Assembly: GCA_016717265.1 (NCBI GenBank)
Contig: JADKFX010000001.1
Location: 1,562,501 to 1,626,500 of the forward strand
Length of the DNA: 64,000 nt
Direction of reading: 5' to 3'
Source: Saprospiraceae bacterium
GTDB lineage: Bacteria; Bacteroidota; Bacteroidia; Chitinophagales; Saprospiraceae
Every line of letters starts with the position of its first letter. Position 1 is the first letter of the stretch. The position numbers were made by a program, and so were the translations under genes. Of the stretch, positions 43,927 to 54,600 are shown one piece after another. The notes under the pieces were generated by a model. It did no database searches, was not told the DNA's origin, and saw nothing but the letters and a program-made list of their open reading frames with translations.

Positions 43927-45655
43927 ATTATTTTTTTCATTTTTACAGAAAAATTACGCACAATCAGGTTTCAAGTATGAAGTATTTGTAGATCAAGACC
44001 AAAGCCACCACGAATTTTCCAAAATACAAGATAGTTTGCAATTGATTGCAAAGATACAAGATTGGATTTCTGATGAAAGGCAAAATGGTTATTTGTTAGC
44101 TGGAATAGATTCCATTATTTCAAAGAGTTTAGTATCCGTTTACCTAAATAAGGGTCAGCAATTTAAATATGTTCGTTTGATTGAAATTCAAGGTTCAGAT
44201 GTCGACTGGAAAATGGATTCAAAGATTCAAGAATCTAAACATAATTCTTCGCCTGAATTCTGGGCATTATTATTTGATGAATGGATTCAGAAGAAAGCCA
44301 GTTTTGGTTATCCTTTTGCAAGAATTGATTTTTTGCAAGTAATGCAGTCAGAAGATACTCTTGTTGCATATGTTAGTTTGAATCCTGGTCCTGAAATTGT
44401 TTTTAAGCAAACGGATCAAAGAAACAAAATAATATTTAAGGAGTTTGTTTTAAATAAAGTCACTGGTGTTTTTCCGGGTAGAATTTATAATCAATTGCTT
44501 GTCGATCGAATGCTTCCAAGTTTATCCAAATTGTCATATCTTAATATAAAGTCGGCTCCGCGTGTACTTTTTTTGGGAAATGAAGGAATTGTCTGGCTTT
44601 ATCTTGAAAAAGCAAAAGCAAATAAATTTGAAATTTTATTGGGATTAAGTTCTGAAACCGGACTTGCAGCAAAGAAGTATAGATTAACTGGGGAGGCAGG
44701 GTTTGACATTCAAAATACAATGAAATATGGCGAACGAATCTTTATGAGATATGAAAATCTTAGTGAAAATTCTCCGCGTCTTAAATTAGGTTTTGATTTT
44801 CCATATATTCGGATATTGCCTTTAGGGTTTTCAGCCGATTTTAATTTGTTTAAATTTGGTGAACAATATTTGGATATTAGTTCCCAATTATTTATTTCGT
44901 ATCCCTGGTCGAGAAATCAAAAAACTGCAATTTCATTTGGTTACCATGGATCATCGATATTAAGCCCAGATACCTTGAGTTTGATTCGAGCAAAGAGACT
45001 CCCAAGTCAATTGGATTATCGTTTTCTAACGGCTGGTTTAAATTATAAATTTAACAATTTAGAGTATCCAGTAAATCCTAGAAAAGGAATTCTAATGCTT
45101 CTGGATTTAAAAGTAGGGAGAAAAGAATTTCTTGCGAATAATGTATTACTATCCTATGAATCAAACGATCTTCATATTCAATCTCAGTTTGATAGTTTGA
45201 ATCAAAATCAAGAACAGGCTGTTTATAATTTAGAAGGTTCTTTATTTGTTCCACTTGCTCAAAGGCATATACTCCTTTTTAAATTTTCAACTACGGGTAT
45301 TTTAAGTGCTGGGAAAATTTTGGAAAATGAATTGATTCGAGTGGGAGGCTATAAAAATCTAAGAGGTTTTGATGAAGATTTTTATAGGTGTTCTAATGCA
45401 TTTATACAAACAGTTGAATATCGATTTTTATTAGATCGGAATAGTTTTGTAAATATATTTTCTGATTTTGCATATTTAAAACAACCGAAGGATGAACTGT
45501 TTGAATGGAATTGGTATGAAGGAATTGGTATCGGTATTCAGTTTCAAACAAAAGTGGGTGCCTTTTCGTTGCAATATGCAATCGGAGCAAACAAATCAGA
45601 AGCTTTTAATTTTGGAAACGGTAAAGTACATTTTGGGTATTCTAGCCTTTTTTAA
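43859..45655 (+). CDS. Omp85/BamA-TamA-like outer-membrane protein
   Basis: The 598-residue protein has a signal peptide (hydrophobic SVFSGIISILFFSFL, cleavage near YAQS). POTRA-like modules follow at about 40-200 (FALKYVRL-type strands and LNPGPEIVF, PGRIYNQLLVDRMLPSLSKL). The C-terminal barrel (about 220-598) shows IRVGGYKNLRGFDED near the end and the final HFGYSSLF. The RGF-type motif and order fit BamA/TamA proteins, which insert other outer-membrane proteins or translocate substrates. It overlaps hemW divergently by 68 bases and the 45642 gene convergently by 14 bases. Confidence 0.8.
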   Translation: MYKPAGLYNSFSTISVFSGIISILFFSFLQKNYAQSGFKYEVFVDQDQSHHEFSKIQDSLQLIAKIQDWISDERQNGYLLAGIDSIISKSLVSVYLNKGQQFKYVRLIEIQGSDVDWKMDSKIQESKHNSSPEFWALLFDEWIQKKASFGYPFARIDFLQVMQSEDTLVAYVSLNPGPEIVFKQTDQRNKIIFKEFVLNKVTGVFPGRIYNQLLVDRMLPSLSKLSYLNIKSAPRVLFLGNEGIVWLYLEKAKANKFEILLGLSSETGLAAKKYRLTGEAGFDIQNTMKYGERIFMRYENLSENSPRLKLGFDFPYIRILPLGFSADFNLFKFGEQYLDISSQLFISYPWSRNQKTAISFGYHGSSILSPDTLSLIRAKRLPSQLDYRFLTAGLNYKFNNLEYPVNPRKGILMLLDLKVGRKEFLANNVLLSYESNDLHIQSQFDSLNQNQEQAVYNLEGSLFVPLAQRHILLFKFSTTGILSAGKILENELIRVGGYKNLRGFDEDFYRCSNAFIQTVEYRFLLDRNSFVNIFSDFAYLKQPKDELFEWNWYEGIGIGIQFQTKVGAFSLQYAIGANKSEAFNFGNGKVHFGYSSLF

Positions 45656-46568
45656 AACGGATTAGTTTTTTGACAAAATGCAATATTTTGCAACCGAAAT
45701 GAGATTCCCATTTATAAACAAAATAGGGCTCATTTATAGACCCAAATCCTTGCATAAAATAGGCAATTCCCGGTATCATACTTCCTTCAAAATCTAATAT
45801 TGCATTTTGATTACTATAGGTTTTAATTACGTGATTAAGAATTGCATGCATTGCAAAGTCTTTTTTGCCAGCTTGAGTAGAACATGAAATTAAATAGACT
45901 ATCCGATTATTATATTTTGTAAAAAATGCCTGCGCAAGGATCTCTTTATTTTTATTCGTTGCATTTAAAATGAATCCATAATTTCTCATAAGACACTGAT
46001 TTATGAGCTTGTTGATTAGATTTTTATTTTTATATTTAGAAATTATAGATTGATTACTATATTTATTGTAAAAGCTGGAGAACGAATCGGGATCTATTGA
46101 GTTTTGGATTTCGATACCCATCCGATCACAATGCTTTAGATTTAATTTATGGCCATTTCTAAATTTTTTATATAATTGATCATAGGGTTGATTCAAGGGT
46201 AATATATAATTGTTTCTAATTTGTTCATGAATATTATTTGGAATATAAGTTAATTTATTGGATATACTTAATAGTCCACATTTGATATGGCTTAGTATAA
46301 AAGTTAAAGTATTTGCATCTATTTCTAGATTGTTTTGTAAAGGTATCGGGTCAATTCTTTGAATATAAGGAGGAATAAATGCTTGGTTTATAAAAAGTAT
46401 ATTTTTTGATGGTATAAACCAAATCAATTGATCACTTACAATTTTGTAAGCTTCTTTACATGCAAGTTCTAGATACCATTGTTCTTGTGTAATACTATGA
46501 ATATATGGATTTGAATTTTTGGTTTCAAATTTTGAAATTGGGAGTTTAGTTATTGAAATAGGTTTCAT
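45642..46568 (-). CDS. FemAB/GNAT-like acyltransferase
   Basis: The 308-residue cytoplasmic protein resembles the FemAB/BioF2-like double-GNAT family: a charged N-terminal half, KKFRNGHKLNLKHCDRMGI (acyl-acceptor loop region), and a C-terminal core with ILAQAFFTKYNNRIVYLIS and ILDFEGSMIPGIAYFMQGFG, the most typical segment. Such enzymes transfer aminoacyl or acyl groups to cell-wall or glycan acceptors. It overlaps the O-methyltransferase gene by 4 bases (ATGA), so it is the last gene of an operon with two giant T9SS proteins. The substrate is unknown. Confidence 0.75.
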   Translation of the reverse strand: MKPISITKLPISKFETKNSNPYIHSITQEQWYLELACKEAYKIVSDQLIWFIPSKNILFINQAFIPPYIQRIDPIPLQNNLEIDANTLTFILSHIKCGLLSISNKLTYIPNNIHEQIRNNYILPLNQPYDQLYKKFRNGHKLNLKHCDRMGIEIQNSIDPDSFSSFYNKYSNQSIISKYKNKNLINKLINQCLMRNYGFILNATNKNKEILAQAFFTKYNNRIVYLISCSTQAGKKDFAMHAILNHVIKTYSNQNAILDFEGSMIPGIAYFMQGFGSINEPYFVYKWESHFGCKILHFVKKLIRFKKG

Positions 46569-47209
46569 GAATCCACGCGAATAGAAATACTAAGTCCATC
46601 TCGGAGCGGTAAAATCTGGGTATTCCATTTTTTTGATGCAGCTAAAGTTCTATTGAATAGATCGAGTATTTTAGTCTCTTCATCTTTTTGAGTTTGGATT
46701 ACTTTTCCATACCAAAGTACATTATCGGCAATCAGGATACTTCCAGGTTTCATTTTTGCTTCTAGAATTGTAAGCAATTCAAGATATTTATTTTTTGCAG
46801 CATCTAAAAATACAAGGTCATATGCAATATTAAATGTGGGAATTAACTCTAAAGCATCTCCCTTATACCATTTGATTTTAGGATAAACTTTAGACTTAGA
46901 AGCATACGCTTGTATTAAATGATCATACGTATCCACAATTTCAATTGTATGTAATTGACCATCAGAGGAAAGTCCTTCTGCAAGACACAATGCACTATAG
47001 CCAGTAAACGTACCAATTTCAAGAATATACTTTGGTTGTTTTAAACGGGAAATTAAGCTTAAAAAGCGACCTTGCATTTTGCCTGAAACCATTTGTGGTG
47101 CGATCGTTTGAAGATAGGTTTGTCGTTCCAATTCCAGAAGTACCGCATCTTCTGCGTGGCTCAATAATTCACAATAGTCCGATAATGTAATTAAATCTTT
47201 AGAATGCAT
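46565..47209 (-). CDS. Class I SAM-dependent O-methyltransferase
   Basis: The 214-residue protein resembles the caffeoyl-CoA/catechol O-methyltransferase family: PKYILEIGTFTGYSALCLAE (SAM loop), AYDLVFLDAAKNKYLELL and SILIADNVLWYGKV (Asp and Asn metal ligands). The ATG at 47209 is preferred; an in-frame TTG at 47212 adds one Met. It starts 6 bases after the stop of a giant T9SS gene and overlaps the acyltransferase by an ATGA. Members act on small phenolics or unknown acceptors; the acceptor here is not known. Confidence 0.85.
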   Translation of the reverse strand: MHSKDLITLSDYCELLSHAEDAVLLELERQTYLQTIAPQMVSGKMQGRFLSLISRLKQPKYILEIGTFTGYSALCLAEGLSSDGQLHTIEIVDTYDHLIQAYASKSKVYPKIKWYKGDALELIPTFNIAYDLVFLDAAKNKYLELLTILEAKMKPGSILIADNVLWYGKVIQTQKDEETKILDLFNRTLAASKKWNTQILPLRDGLSISIRVDS

Positions 47210-47215
47210 CAAGAA

Positions 47216-50200
47216 TTATTGCAATAAAGTTATATCTCCAGAATATGTTTTGATTTCACCCTGATCAGAAATTTCTGTTAAGTAAATATACACTCCAGGA
47301 TTCACTTTATCTTGATTAGAACTCAATCCTCCCCAACCATCTTTTTCAATTCCCGGAACCCCATTTATTTTTTGAAAGACTAAATTTCCCCATCTATCAT
47401 AAATGTTTAGGTAATTAATTTTTGCATTCGGGCTTAATCCAATAGGATAAAAAAAGTCATTAATATTATCACCATTTGGGGAAAACACATTCGGAAAATA
47501 TACTTTCGATTCTTTTTTGACTATTAATTGTATTGTTGCTGATGCAGTACAGCCATTTATGTCGGTTACAATGACTGTGATTAAATCATCATGGTCTGCT
47601 GTTATTAAGGGTTCCATACAATCATTACAACTAAGTTGGTCAGCAGGACTCCATAAAATAGTTGAAATATCATTTGGATTCGATAAAATGTTAAGTTTAA
47701 TTGTAGTATTTGATCCTGAATTTAATTCAATTTGTGGTGCTAAATTTATTTTAACAGACTCATTCTCCAGAATATTAACACTTGATGTAAATCGACAACC
47801 ATTTGAATCTTCTACAATTACGGAATATATCCCAGCTGCTAAGTTTAAGTTATTAAGATTAGGAAAAAAAGTGATTCCGTTATCGATGGAGTATTTATAG
47901 GGTGCGTTACCACCAAGAATATTTAAAATTTCTATTTTGCCATCGTTTTTATTGCAACTTGAATTAATTCCCTGAACCATTAAATCCCGAATTCTTGAGG
48001 TATCTTCAATCACATCAACAAACGTACTGGTGCTACAACCGCTTCTAGGGTTAGTAATTGTACAAAAATACCGACCAGGTACTTTTGTTGAAAATTGTGG
48101 AAGCGTATAATTAAATCCATTTGGCCCTGTCCATTTCATAGTAAAACCTTGAAGACTTGAGCTTGCTTTTATGGGAGCAATATTCCGGGTACAGGTTATG
48201 GTATCAGCAGATAAAAATAGATCTGGCTTGCTTGTGTCTGATTTGATATTTAAAGTTTTAATTAAAGTACAAGCCGCGGAATTTGTAACCGTAATTGTAT
48301 AATTTCCTCCATTTGTAATTCTAGGATTTTGCAGTGTACTACTAAAGTTACCTGGGCCTGACCAATTAAATACCAAATCCGTTTCTCCAGTGTTTAATTG
48401 TAAAGTTACATTTGTTCTTATACAATTTATGCTATCATCCAAAACATTAAAAATGGGTAATTTTCTTAAATCCTGTATCGTTATACTGTCGAGACTAATA
48501 CATCCAAAACCAGTTGAAAAGATTACAAGATATTTACCGGGTTCATTTATTGTGATTTGTTGAGCATTAGAATTATAACCATTTGGACCTAACCATCGTA
48601 TGCTTTGAGCTGGCAAATTGGCATTAATACTTAGCTGGATAACACTGTCTTTACAGGTAATTTTATCGTTTGATTTAATAAGATTCAAGATGGCTTGTTC
48701 TGAAAATTTTGAAATGTGTATTTGCTTCGTTGATTCACATCCATTTGCATCTATAACTTTTAAAATATAGATTCCGGAATCCTGAATTTCTGGTCTAGCC
48801 AAAGTTGAAATAAAACCATTTGGTCCGGTCCATTCAAAACGAACGCCCTGAGTTGCGGATCCTCCAAATAAAAATAATTTTTGTTGAATGCAACTTAAGG
48901 TATCATCTTTTGCAAATACATCGGGCAATTGATCTTTTTGAAATACAAAAACAGAATCCATAAATATACATCCATTTAAACCTGTAAGTTGCAAAATATA
49001 AAATCCGCTTTGTGTAATTGTAGGATTAGGTAAATTAGAATTGAAATTATTAGGACCTTGCCATTGAATCATAGCACCTGGGCTAATATTTAATGCCCGA
49101 ATGCTGGCAGTACTTTTACATTGGATGGTATCCGCTTCTAAAGATGCATTTGGCAGATTTGTATCTTCAATAATTTCAAGAATTTGTGAATTTAGACATC
49201 CATTGATACCTTGCACTGTCACCGTGTATATACCCCCTTTTGTAATAGGTGGTGCTTTGAATATACTATTAAAATTATTTGGACCAATCCAATTGAATCC
49301 AACGGTGTTAGAATCCACAAGGATGAAAGGAACTATTTGAGATTGCTTGCAATTTATGGTATCTGCAGATAATTGAAGAAATGGGACTGCTTTATCTTCA
49401 TCAATTTGTAATTGAATATCAGATGTACAACCATTTACTCCAGTGACCACTAAATTGTAGTTTCCTTTAAGCCTAATGATAGGCGATGCAACATTGCTAT
49501 TAAAATTATTCGGTCCTGTCCATATATAGCTTCGAACAATTCCGGCAGTTATATTTAAATGTACACTGTCTTTAATACAGTTCAGGGTATCATTCATACC
49601 GGTAATAGATGGTTTATCAATATCTTTTGAAATAGTAATACTTTTTGTAAGGATACATCCATTAACGCCTGTAACTTGAAGCAGATAAATTCCGGAATCA
49701 ACGGCTTGTATTTGATTTTGATTTTTTACTATACCTGTTGGAGTTTGCCATTCAAATTGCGCCCCCGGTGTATTGGTGCCACCCGTAATAGTGATCATTT
49801 TTTTATCGCAGGTAATAGTATCTTCATTCGATATAAATAAATCTGGTAGATCTGCAGATTTTTCTATAAAAATGGAGTCACTTCCTATACAACCATCCTT
49901 CGTTTTTACATCCACAAAATACCAACCTGATTCTGTTACAATAGGCTCTAAAATATTGGATATAAAACCATTCGGTCCTTTCCAATTAATAGTTGCTGTA
50001 GTATCTGTAATTAATTTTATAGCAAGCGATTTCTTTGAGCATGTTAGCGTATCACCAAATATTTTTAAAGCAATGTTATTTTGTAAATCTTTTACATAGA
50101 AGGAGTCTAATTCACTACATCCAAAACTATCAATTGTTGTAAGATAATACCAACCGGTATCTTTAGTAACCATTTTAATACTGGAATCTTTTTTGAAGCC

Positions 50201-51643
50201 CTTTGGTCCATTCCAAAAATAATTTGGCTTTTTGCCAATAGAACTTGAAATTAGAACCGCTGAATCTTTGGCGCAGGTAATACTATCCCCAGTAATTTCA
50301 GCCTCAATAAGACTTCGATTGTCTTTAATTTCAACTTTGGATGTACTTTCACATCCATACGAATCAGTTACTTTAACGGTGTATTCTCCAGGTTCTTTTA
50401 TATTGTTATTGGTAGCCCGTGGGCTATAAAAACCATTTGGACCATTCCACTCAAATTGAGGGGAATTTGATTTACTACTTGCTTCAATACTACCGGTTGC
50501 ATTTTTACAATCAATATCTGTAGACTTTATTTTTATATCTGGTTTTGTTACGCTTCCATTTACGGTTATAATTAATTCTTTTTCACACCCATATAATCCA
50601 GTTATTTTTAATGTATAGATTCCAGGTGTATCTACAACGGGCATTAAGGTTTTTTCGTTTCTAACAATCCGTCCATTTTTTGTAGTCCAATTATAGCTAA
50701 TCCCATTGCCTTGAGATGAACCTGAGGCATCAATTGTAATGGGTCTGTTTAAACAATTTATGTCATCCACAGGAGCTGCTTCTGCTATTAAATCATAAAC
50801 TACTACAGTGACCACATCTTTTTCAACGCAGCATTCTTTAATCGTGATATCATCAATAGCGCACATACTTGCAGGTCCTGTACCTCCGAAATTTTCAAAG
50901 CAAAATGTTCCAGTATTTGCAGCACCTGAATTCCACATAAAACTCCCTATAGCTTCAAGACATAAACCACTTGGTGCATCTACACTCCCAATTAAAGTTC
51001 CATTTACTTTTAAACCAATAGTTGGTGGAGAACCAAATATGTAGGGAATCCCGAAAACTTTATATTCGATTTTATAATCTGTATTTGGTGTTACATTTAT
51101 AGTTTGACACCATATGTTAGTACCTGAACCCGTTGGAGTAATTACCATTGTAAATGCACCGATATTTGGATTACAACCAAATGCACTGGCGATTTGTGGT
51201 ACACTCATGATCATATATCCTCCAGTAGATGTAATCAGATTATTTACATTTGTGTATTGTGTATATTGAGAGGTGGCAGGTGCTATATTTCCGGTTTCAA
51301 AATTACCGTTCATGATCAGGTTGTTTGAAATTCCATGTGCCGTTAAAGTATAGGTAGTGGTCATGCTTGGATTTGCAACCGGATTTAATATATTTGGATT
51401 ACTTAATCCGTCTATAGGTTCCCATTCGTATTGATTCGATCCATTTACATTGCCACTAAGATTTTTTCCTTGGCCAGCACAAATGGTGATGTCCGGTCCA
51501 GCATTTACTGTAATGCCACATCCATTTTGCAAAAAGAGATGCTGCGATAATTTAGTTGGACTTATATTTTGTTGAGCTTCGATATCCCAGGGACTCAGAA
51601 ATAGATAAGAGAAAAAAATCGTCAATGCAAATTTAAAACTCAT
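47216..51643 (-). CDS. Giant T9SS-exported repeat protein (second of tandem pair)
   Basis: The 1475-residue protein starts at the ATG at 51643, which overlaps the stop of the upstream gene in an ATGA; an ATG at 51676 is in frame but overlaps more. The signal peptide ends DIEAQQ. A CBM-like domain at about 100-270 (LIMNGNFETGNIAP to MCAIDDITIK) follows an NAGPDITICAGQG module. About twelve Ig-like repeats of about 75 residues come next. Each has DTLNC-like entry, WxGPNGF in the middle and NGC at the end. Then a SprB-like repeat (GINSSCNKNDGKIEILNILGG) and the CHU_C export domain follow (FPNVFSPNGDNINDFFYP to SGDITLLQ). Type IX secretion and surface display are expected. Confidence 0.88.
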   Translation of the reverse strand: MSFKFALTIFFSYLFLSPWDIEAQQNISPTKLSQHLFLQNGCGITVNAGPDITICAGQGKNLSGNVNGSNQYEWEPIDGLSNPNILNPVANPSMTTTYTLTAHGISNNLIMNGNFETGNIAPATSQYTQYTNVNNLITSTGGYMIMSVPQIASAFGCNPNIGAFTMVITPTGSGTNIWCQTINVTPNTDYKIEYKVFGIPYIFGSPPTIGLKVNGTLIGSVDAPSGLCLEAIGSFMWNSGAANTGTFCFENFGGTGPASMCAIDDITIKECCVEKDVVTVVVYDLIAEAAPVDDINCLNRPITIDASGSSQGNGISYNWTTKNGRIVRNEKTLMPVVDTPGIYTLKITGLYGCEKELIITVNGSVTKPDIKIKSTDIDCKNATGSIEASSKSNSPQFEWNGPNGFYSPRATNNNIKEPGEYTVKVTDSYGCESTSKVEIKDNRSLIEAEITGDSITCAKDSAVLISSSIGKKPNYFWNGPKGFKKDSSIKMVTKDTGWYYLTTIDSFGCSELDSFYVKDLQNNIALKIFGDTLTCSKKSLAIKLITDTTATINWKGPNGFISNILEPIVTESGWYFVDVKTKDGCIGSDSIFIEKSADLPDLFISNEDTITCDKKMITITGGTNTPGAQFEWQTPTGIVKNQNQIQAVDSGIYLLQVTGVNGCILTKSITISKDIDKPSITGMNDTLNCIKDSVHLNITAGIVRSYIWTGPNNFNSNVASPIIRLKGNYNLVVTGVNGCTSDIQLQIDEDKAVPFLQLSADTINCKQSQIVPFILVDSNTVGFNWIGPNNFNSIFKAPPITKGGIYTVTVQGINGCLNSQILEIIEDTNLPNASLEADTIQCKSTASIRALNISPGAMIQWQGPNNFNSNLPNPTITQSGFYILQLTGLNGCIFMDSVFVFQKDQLPDVFAKDDTLSCIQQKLFLFGGSATQGVRFEWTGPNGFISTLARPEIQDSGIYILKVIDANGCESTKQIHISKFSEQAILNLIKSNDKITCKDSVIQLSINANLPAQSIRWLGPNGYNSNAQQITINEPGKYLVIFSTGFGCISLDSITIQDLRKLPIFNVLDDSINCIRTNVTLQLNTGETDLVFNWSGPGNFSSTLQNPRITNGGNYTITVTNSAACTLIKTLNIKSDTSKPDLFLSADTITCTRNIAPIKASSSLQGFTMKWTGPNGFNYTLPQFSTKVPGRYFCTITNPRSGCSTSTFVDVIEDTSRIRDLMVQGINSSCNKNDGKIEILNILGGNAPYKYSIDNGITFFPNLNNLNLAAGIYSVIVEDSNGCRFTSSVNILENESVKINLAPQIELNSGSNTTIKLNILSNPNDISTILWSPADQLSCNDCMEPLITADHDDLITVIVTDINGCTASATIQLIVKKESKVYFPNVFSPNGDNINDFFYPIGLSPNAKINYLNIYDRWGNLVFQKINGVPGIEKDGWGGLSSNQDKVNPGVYIYLTEISDQGEIKTYSGDITLLQ

Positions 51644-54600
51644 CTTATTAAAGTTATATCGCCTTTTATAATCCATTTTTGTCCATTTATTAATTCAACT
51701 TCAGCCCAATAAATATAAACTCCAGGGTTACATTTTTGGTCCTTAAAAGTTCCATTCCAAGCTTTTGATTGATCATTCGGTTGGAAATTCCTGGTTTCAA
51801 ATACACGATTTCCCCAACGATCAAATATTTGAAAATTATGGATGCGCGTAACATCCTCTTTGGAACCATGTATCCAAAGAATATCATTGATATTGTCGCC
51901 ATTCGGACTAAAAACATTTGGTACCCAAACTTTTGGTGTTTCTACAACTATTCGAATTCTTTTAGTGGATATACAACCGTTCGTATCAATAACAGTCACA
52001 TTATAGATTGCTGTTTCTGGAGGATTTGCAAATGGATCTTCACACTGATTACAACTAAGATTTAATATAGGATTCCATTGAATTGATTTTATAAGATTTC
52101 GATTTGGTAATATTGTTAAATCTAAGCGGATAGAGTCTCCTAAACCAATTGCAATTTCTGGTGCTAAATCGGTGTCAATAAATGGCAGGTCAACGATTTC
52201 AAAATCCTTTTGAAATTCGCATTTATTTTCATCTATAACATATAAAGTATATAATCCAGATAATAGTGGATTAAAATTTGGATTCTTTGTATAATTTCTT
52301 TTTTGGTCAATTGAAAATTGAATATTTTGATGTCCACCAATAATTTCTAATACAGATGCGGAACCCGTTTTGGCTCCACATTTTGGATGTATTGTTTCTA
52401 TTAAAACATCTTTAATAATTAAACTATCTTCCGATACAATTTGATTCTTTCTTGAAATACATCCATTTGAAGGATTTAGAATTTCAATAAAATATGCTCC
52501 CCCTTTTTTTGTTTTTAATAAAGCGTTTGTTGATAGTATTTGATTTTGATTATTTGTCCATCTAAAAATTCCGTTAGTGATATTTGTTGTGGCCAATAAG
52601 GTAGCCTCTGAATGAATACAGTCAATACTATCTGAAGCTGTTAATATAGATGGCTTTAATGTATCTATAAAGACAATGGATTGCTTTTGATTAATACAAC
52701 CATTTGAAGCAATAATAGAAATTGTATAAGTTCCCGGAATCAATGTAAGTAAATTTGACTGGGTCGAAGTAATAGTTCCTGGACCTTTCCATTGATATTG
52801 GACTCCAGGTGTATTTGATTTTGCAGAGAGATTAACGGATGGAAAATTGCAATTTATAGTATCGTTATTTGATGTAAGATCAGGAGTCAAGGTATCTACT
52901 GGCACAAAAAATGAAATTGAATTTGCACAAAAATTCGAATTAATAACATCAAATGTAAACGTTCCTCCTGCTTTTGTTAGAATGCTGTTTGATTTGTATT
53001 TTTGTTGATTATTTAAAGTCCATTCGCCGATAAGGTTTGCTGGAACTATGGTCGCCTTAAGTTCTACTTCTCTATCAAAACAGTTAATACTATCGAAGGT
53101 ATATTGCACTAATGGTTTTATGGTATCTTGTAAAATATCAACAACAAAGACATCAGAACAAGTATTCGGTGAGACCACGATTATATTATATTTTCCACCT
53201 TGTGTAATCGTTGGGAATTTTTGATTTGATGAAAAATTTGAGGGACCTGTCCATTTGTATGAAACCAGTGAATCAGAAGTTGTAAAATTCAAATTTGTTT
53301 GAGTTTTCAAACAGTTTAATGTATCTATGATTAAATTAAGTACAGGTTTCAAGGTATCTTCTAACACTTCGACATTCAGAATGCTGTAGCAATTTTCAAA
53401 AGTACTTATTCTAATAGTATAAATCCCAGCTGTATTGACAGAAATATTTTGGTTATTAGATTGAAAACCTGCGGGTCCAGTCCAATCAAATAATAGGCTA
53501 TCTCTGGAAGAAATTGCAAATAAATTTGCTGTCCGCTTTGTACAATTTAAGGTATCATTATTTGAAATCAAATCGGGCTTTCCAATATCTTGAAAAATAG
53601 TAACTGTTAAAGAATCACTGCAACCATTTGGGTTTGTAACTACAAGATTATAGTTTCCAGGATTTGATGTATAGGGATTTAATAGTATTGAATTAAATCC
53701 ATTGGGACCCTTCCATTGAATAGCGGCATTTGCATTGTCATTTGTTGCCTTTAATTGAATGCTATCTTTTTTACACGTTAAGGTGTCGTTTGTAGTGCTT
53801 AAAATTGGCAACATGACATCTAAATAAATATTCAGGATTTGAGTTGTTGAACAGCCATTAGGAAGCGAAGCAGTTACTGTATAATTACCATCTTTTGAAA
53901 CGAATGGATTTTTTTGACTGCTTGAAAAATTATTAGGCCCACTCCAACTATAAATGGATGTTAAGCTGTCTGAAAGTTTTAAAACGGTAGATTTTTTTAT
54001 GCAATTTAAAGTGTCATCTAAGAGTTTAATGTCGGGTTTCAAGGTATCAACAAAGAGCTCAATCTGAACAGTATCTGAGCAACCATTTTTTGCTAATCCG
54101 ATTACCTGGTATTTGCCGGCTTGATTTGAATAAACGGAGTCTTTAAGTTCCACAAAACCATTTGGTCCATACCAACGAATATTAACCGTTGGATCGAGGT
54201 TTGATGAATTTAATGGAATGGAAGTTTTTAAACAGCTTATGGTATCATTGGAAGCTGTTAAATTTGGGTGAATAGTATCTGCAAGAACTGGAATATTTAA
54301 TAGCGTTATACATCCATTGTCTGCTTCTACTTTCAATTCATAAACACCCGCTGAGCCGGTTTTAATAGATAAGGTATCTAATGAATAAAACCAACTAGAA
54401 CTTTGCCATTGTGCATTTACTATTTTTCTGTTAGTTGTTACTATGATAGTTGACGAATCCTGTAGACAGGTAATTGTATCTAGCTGATAATTTACAATTG
54501 GAAGGTTTTGATCTTTTTTTAAAAGTACCGTATCATATTTAATGCAACCTGAAGGAGAAGTTACTTTTAAAATATAAATTCCTGTATCCACCACATTCCA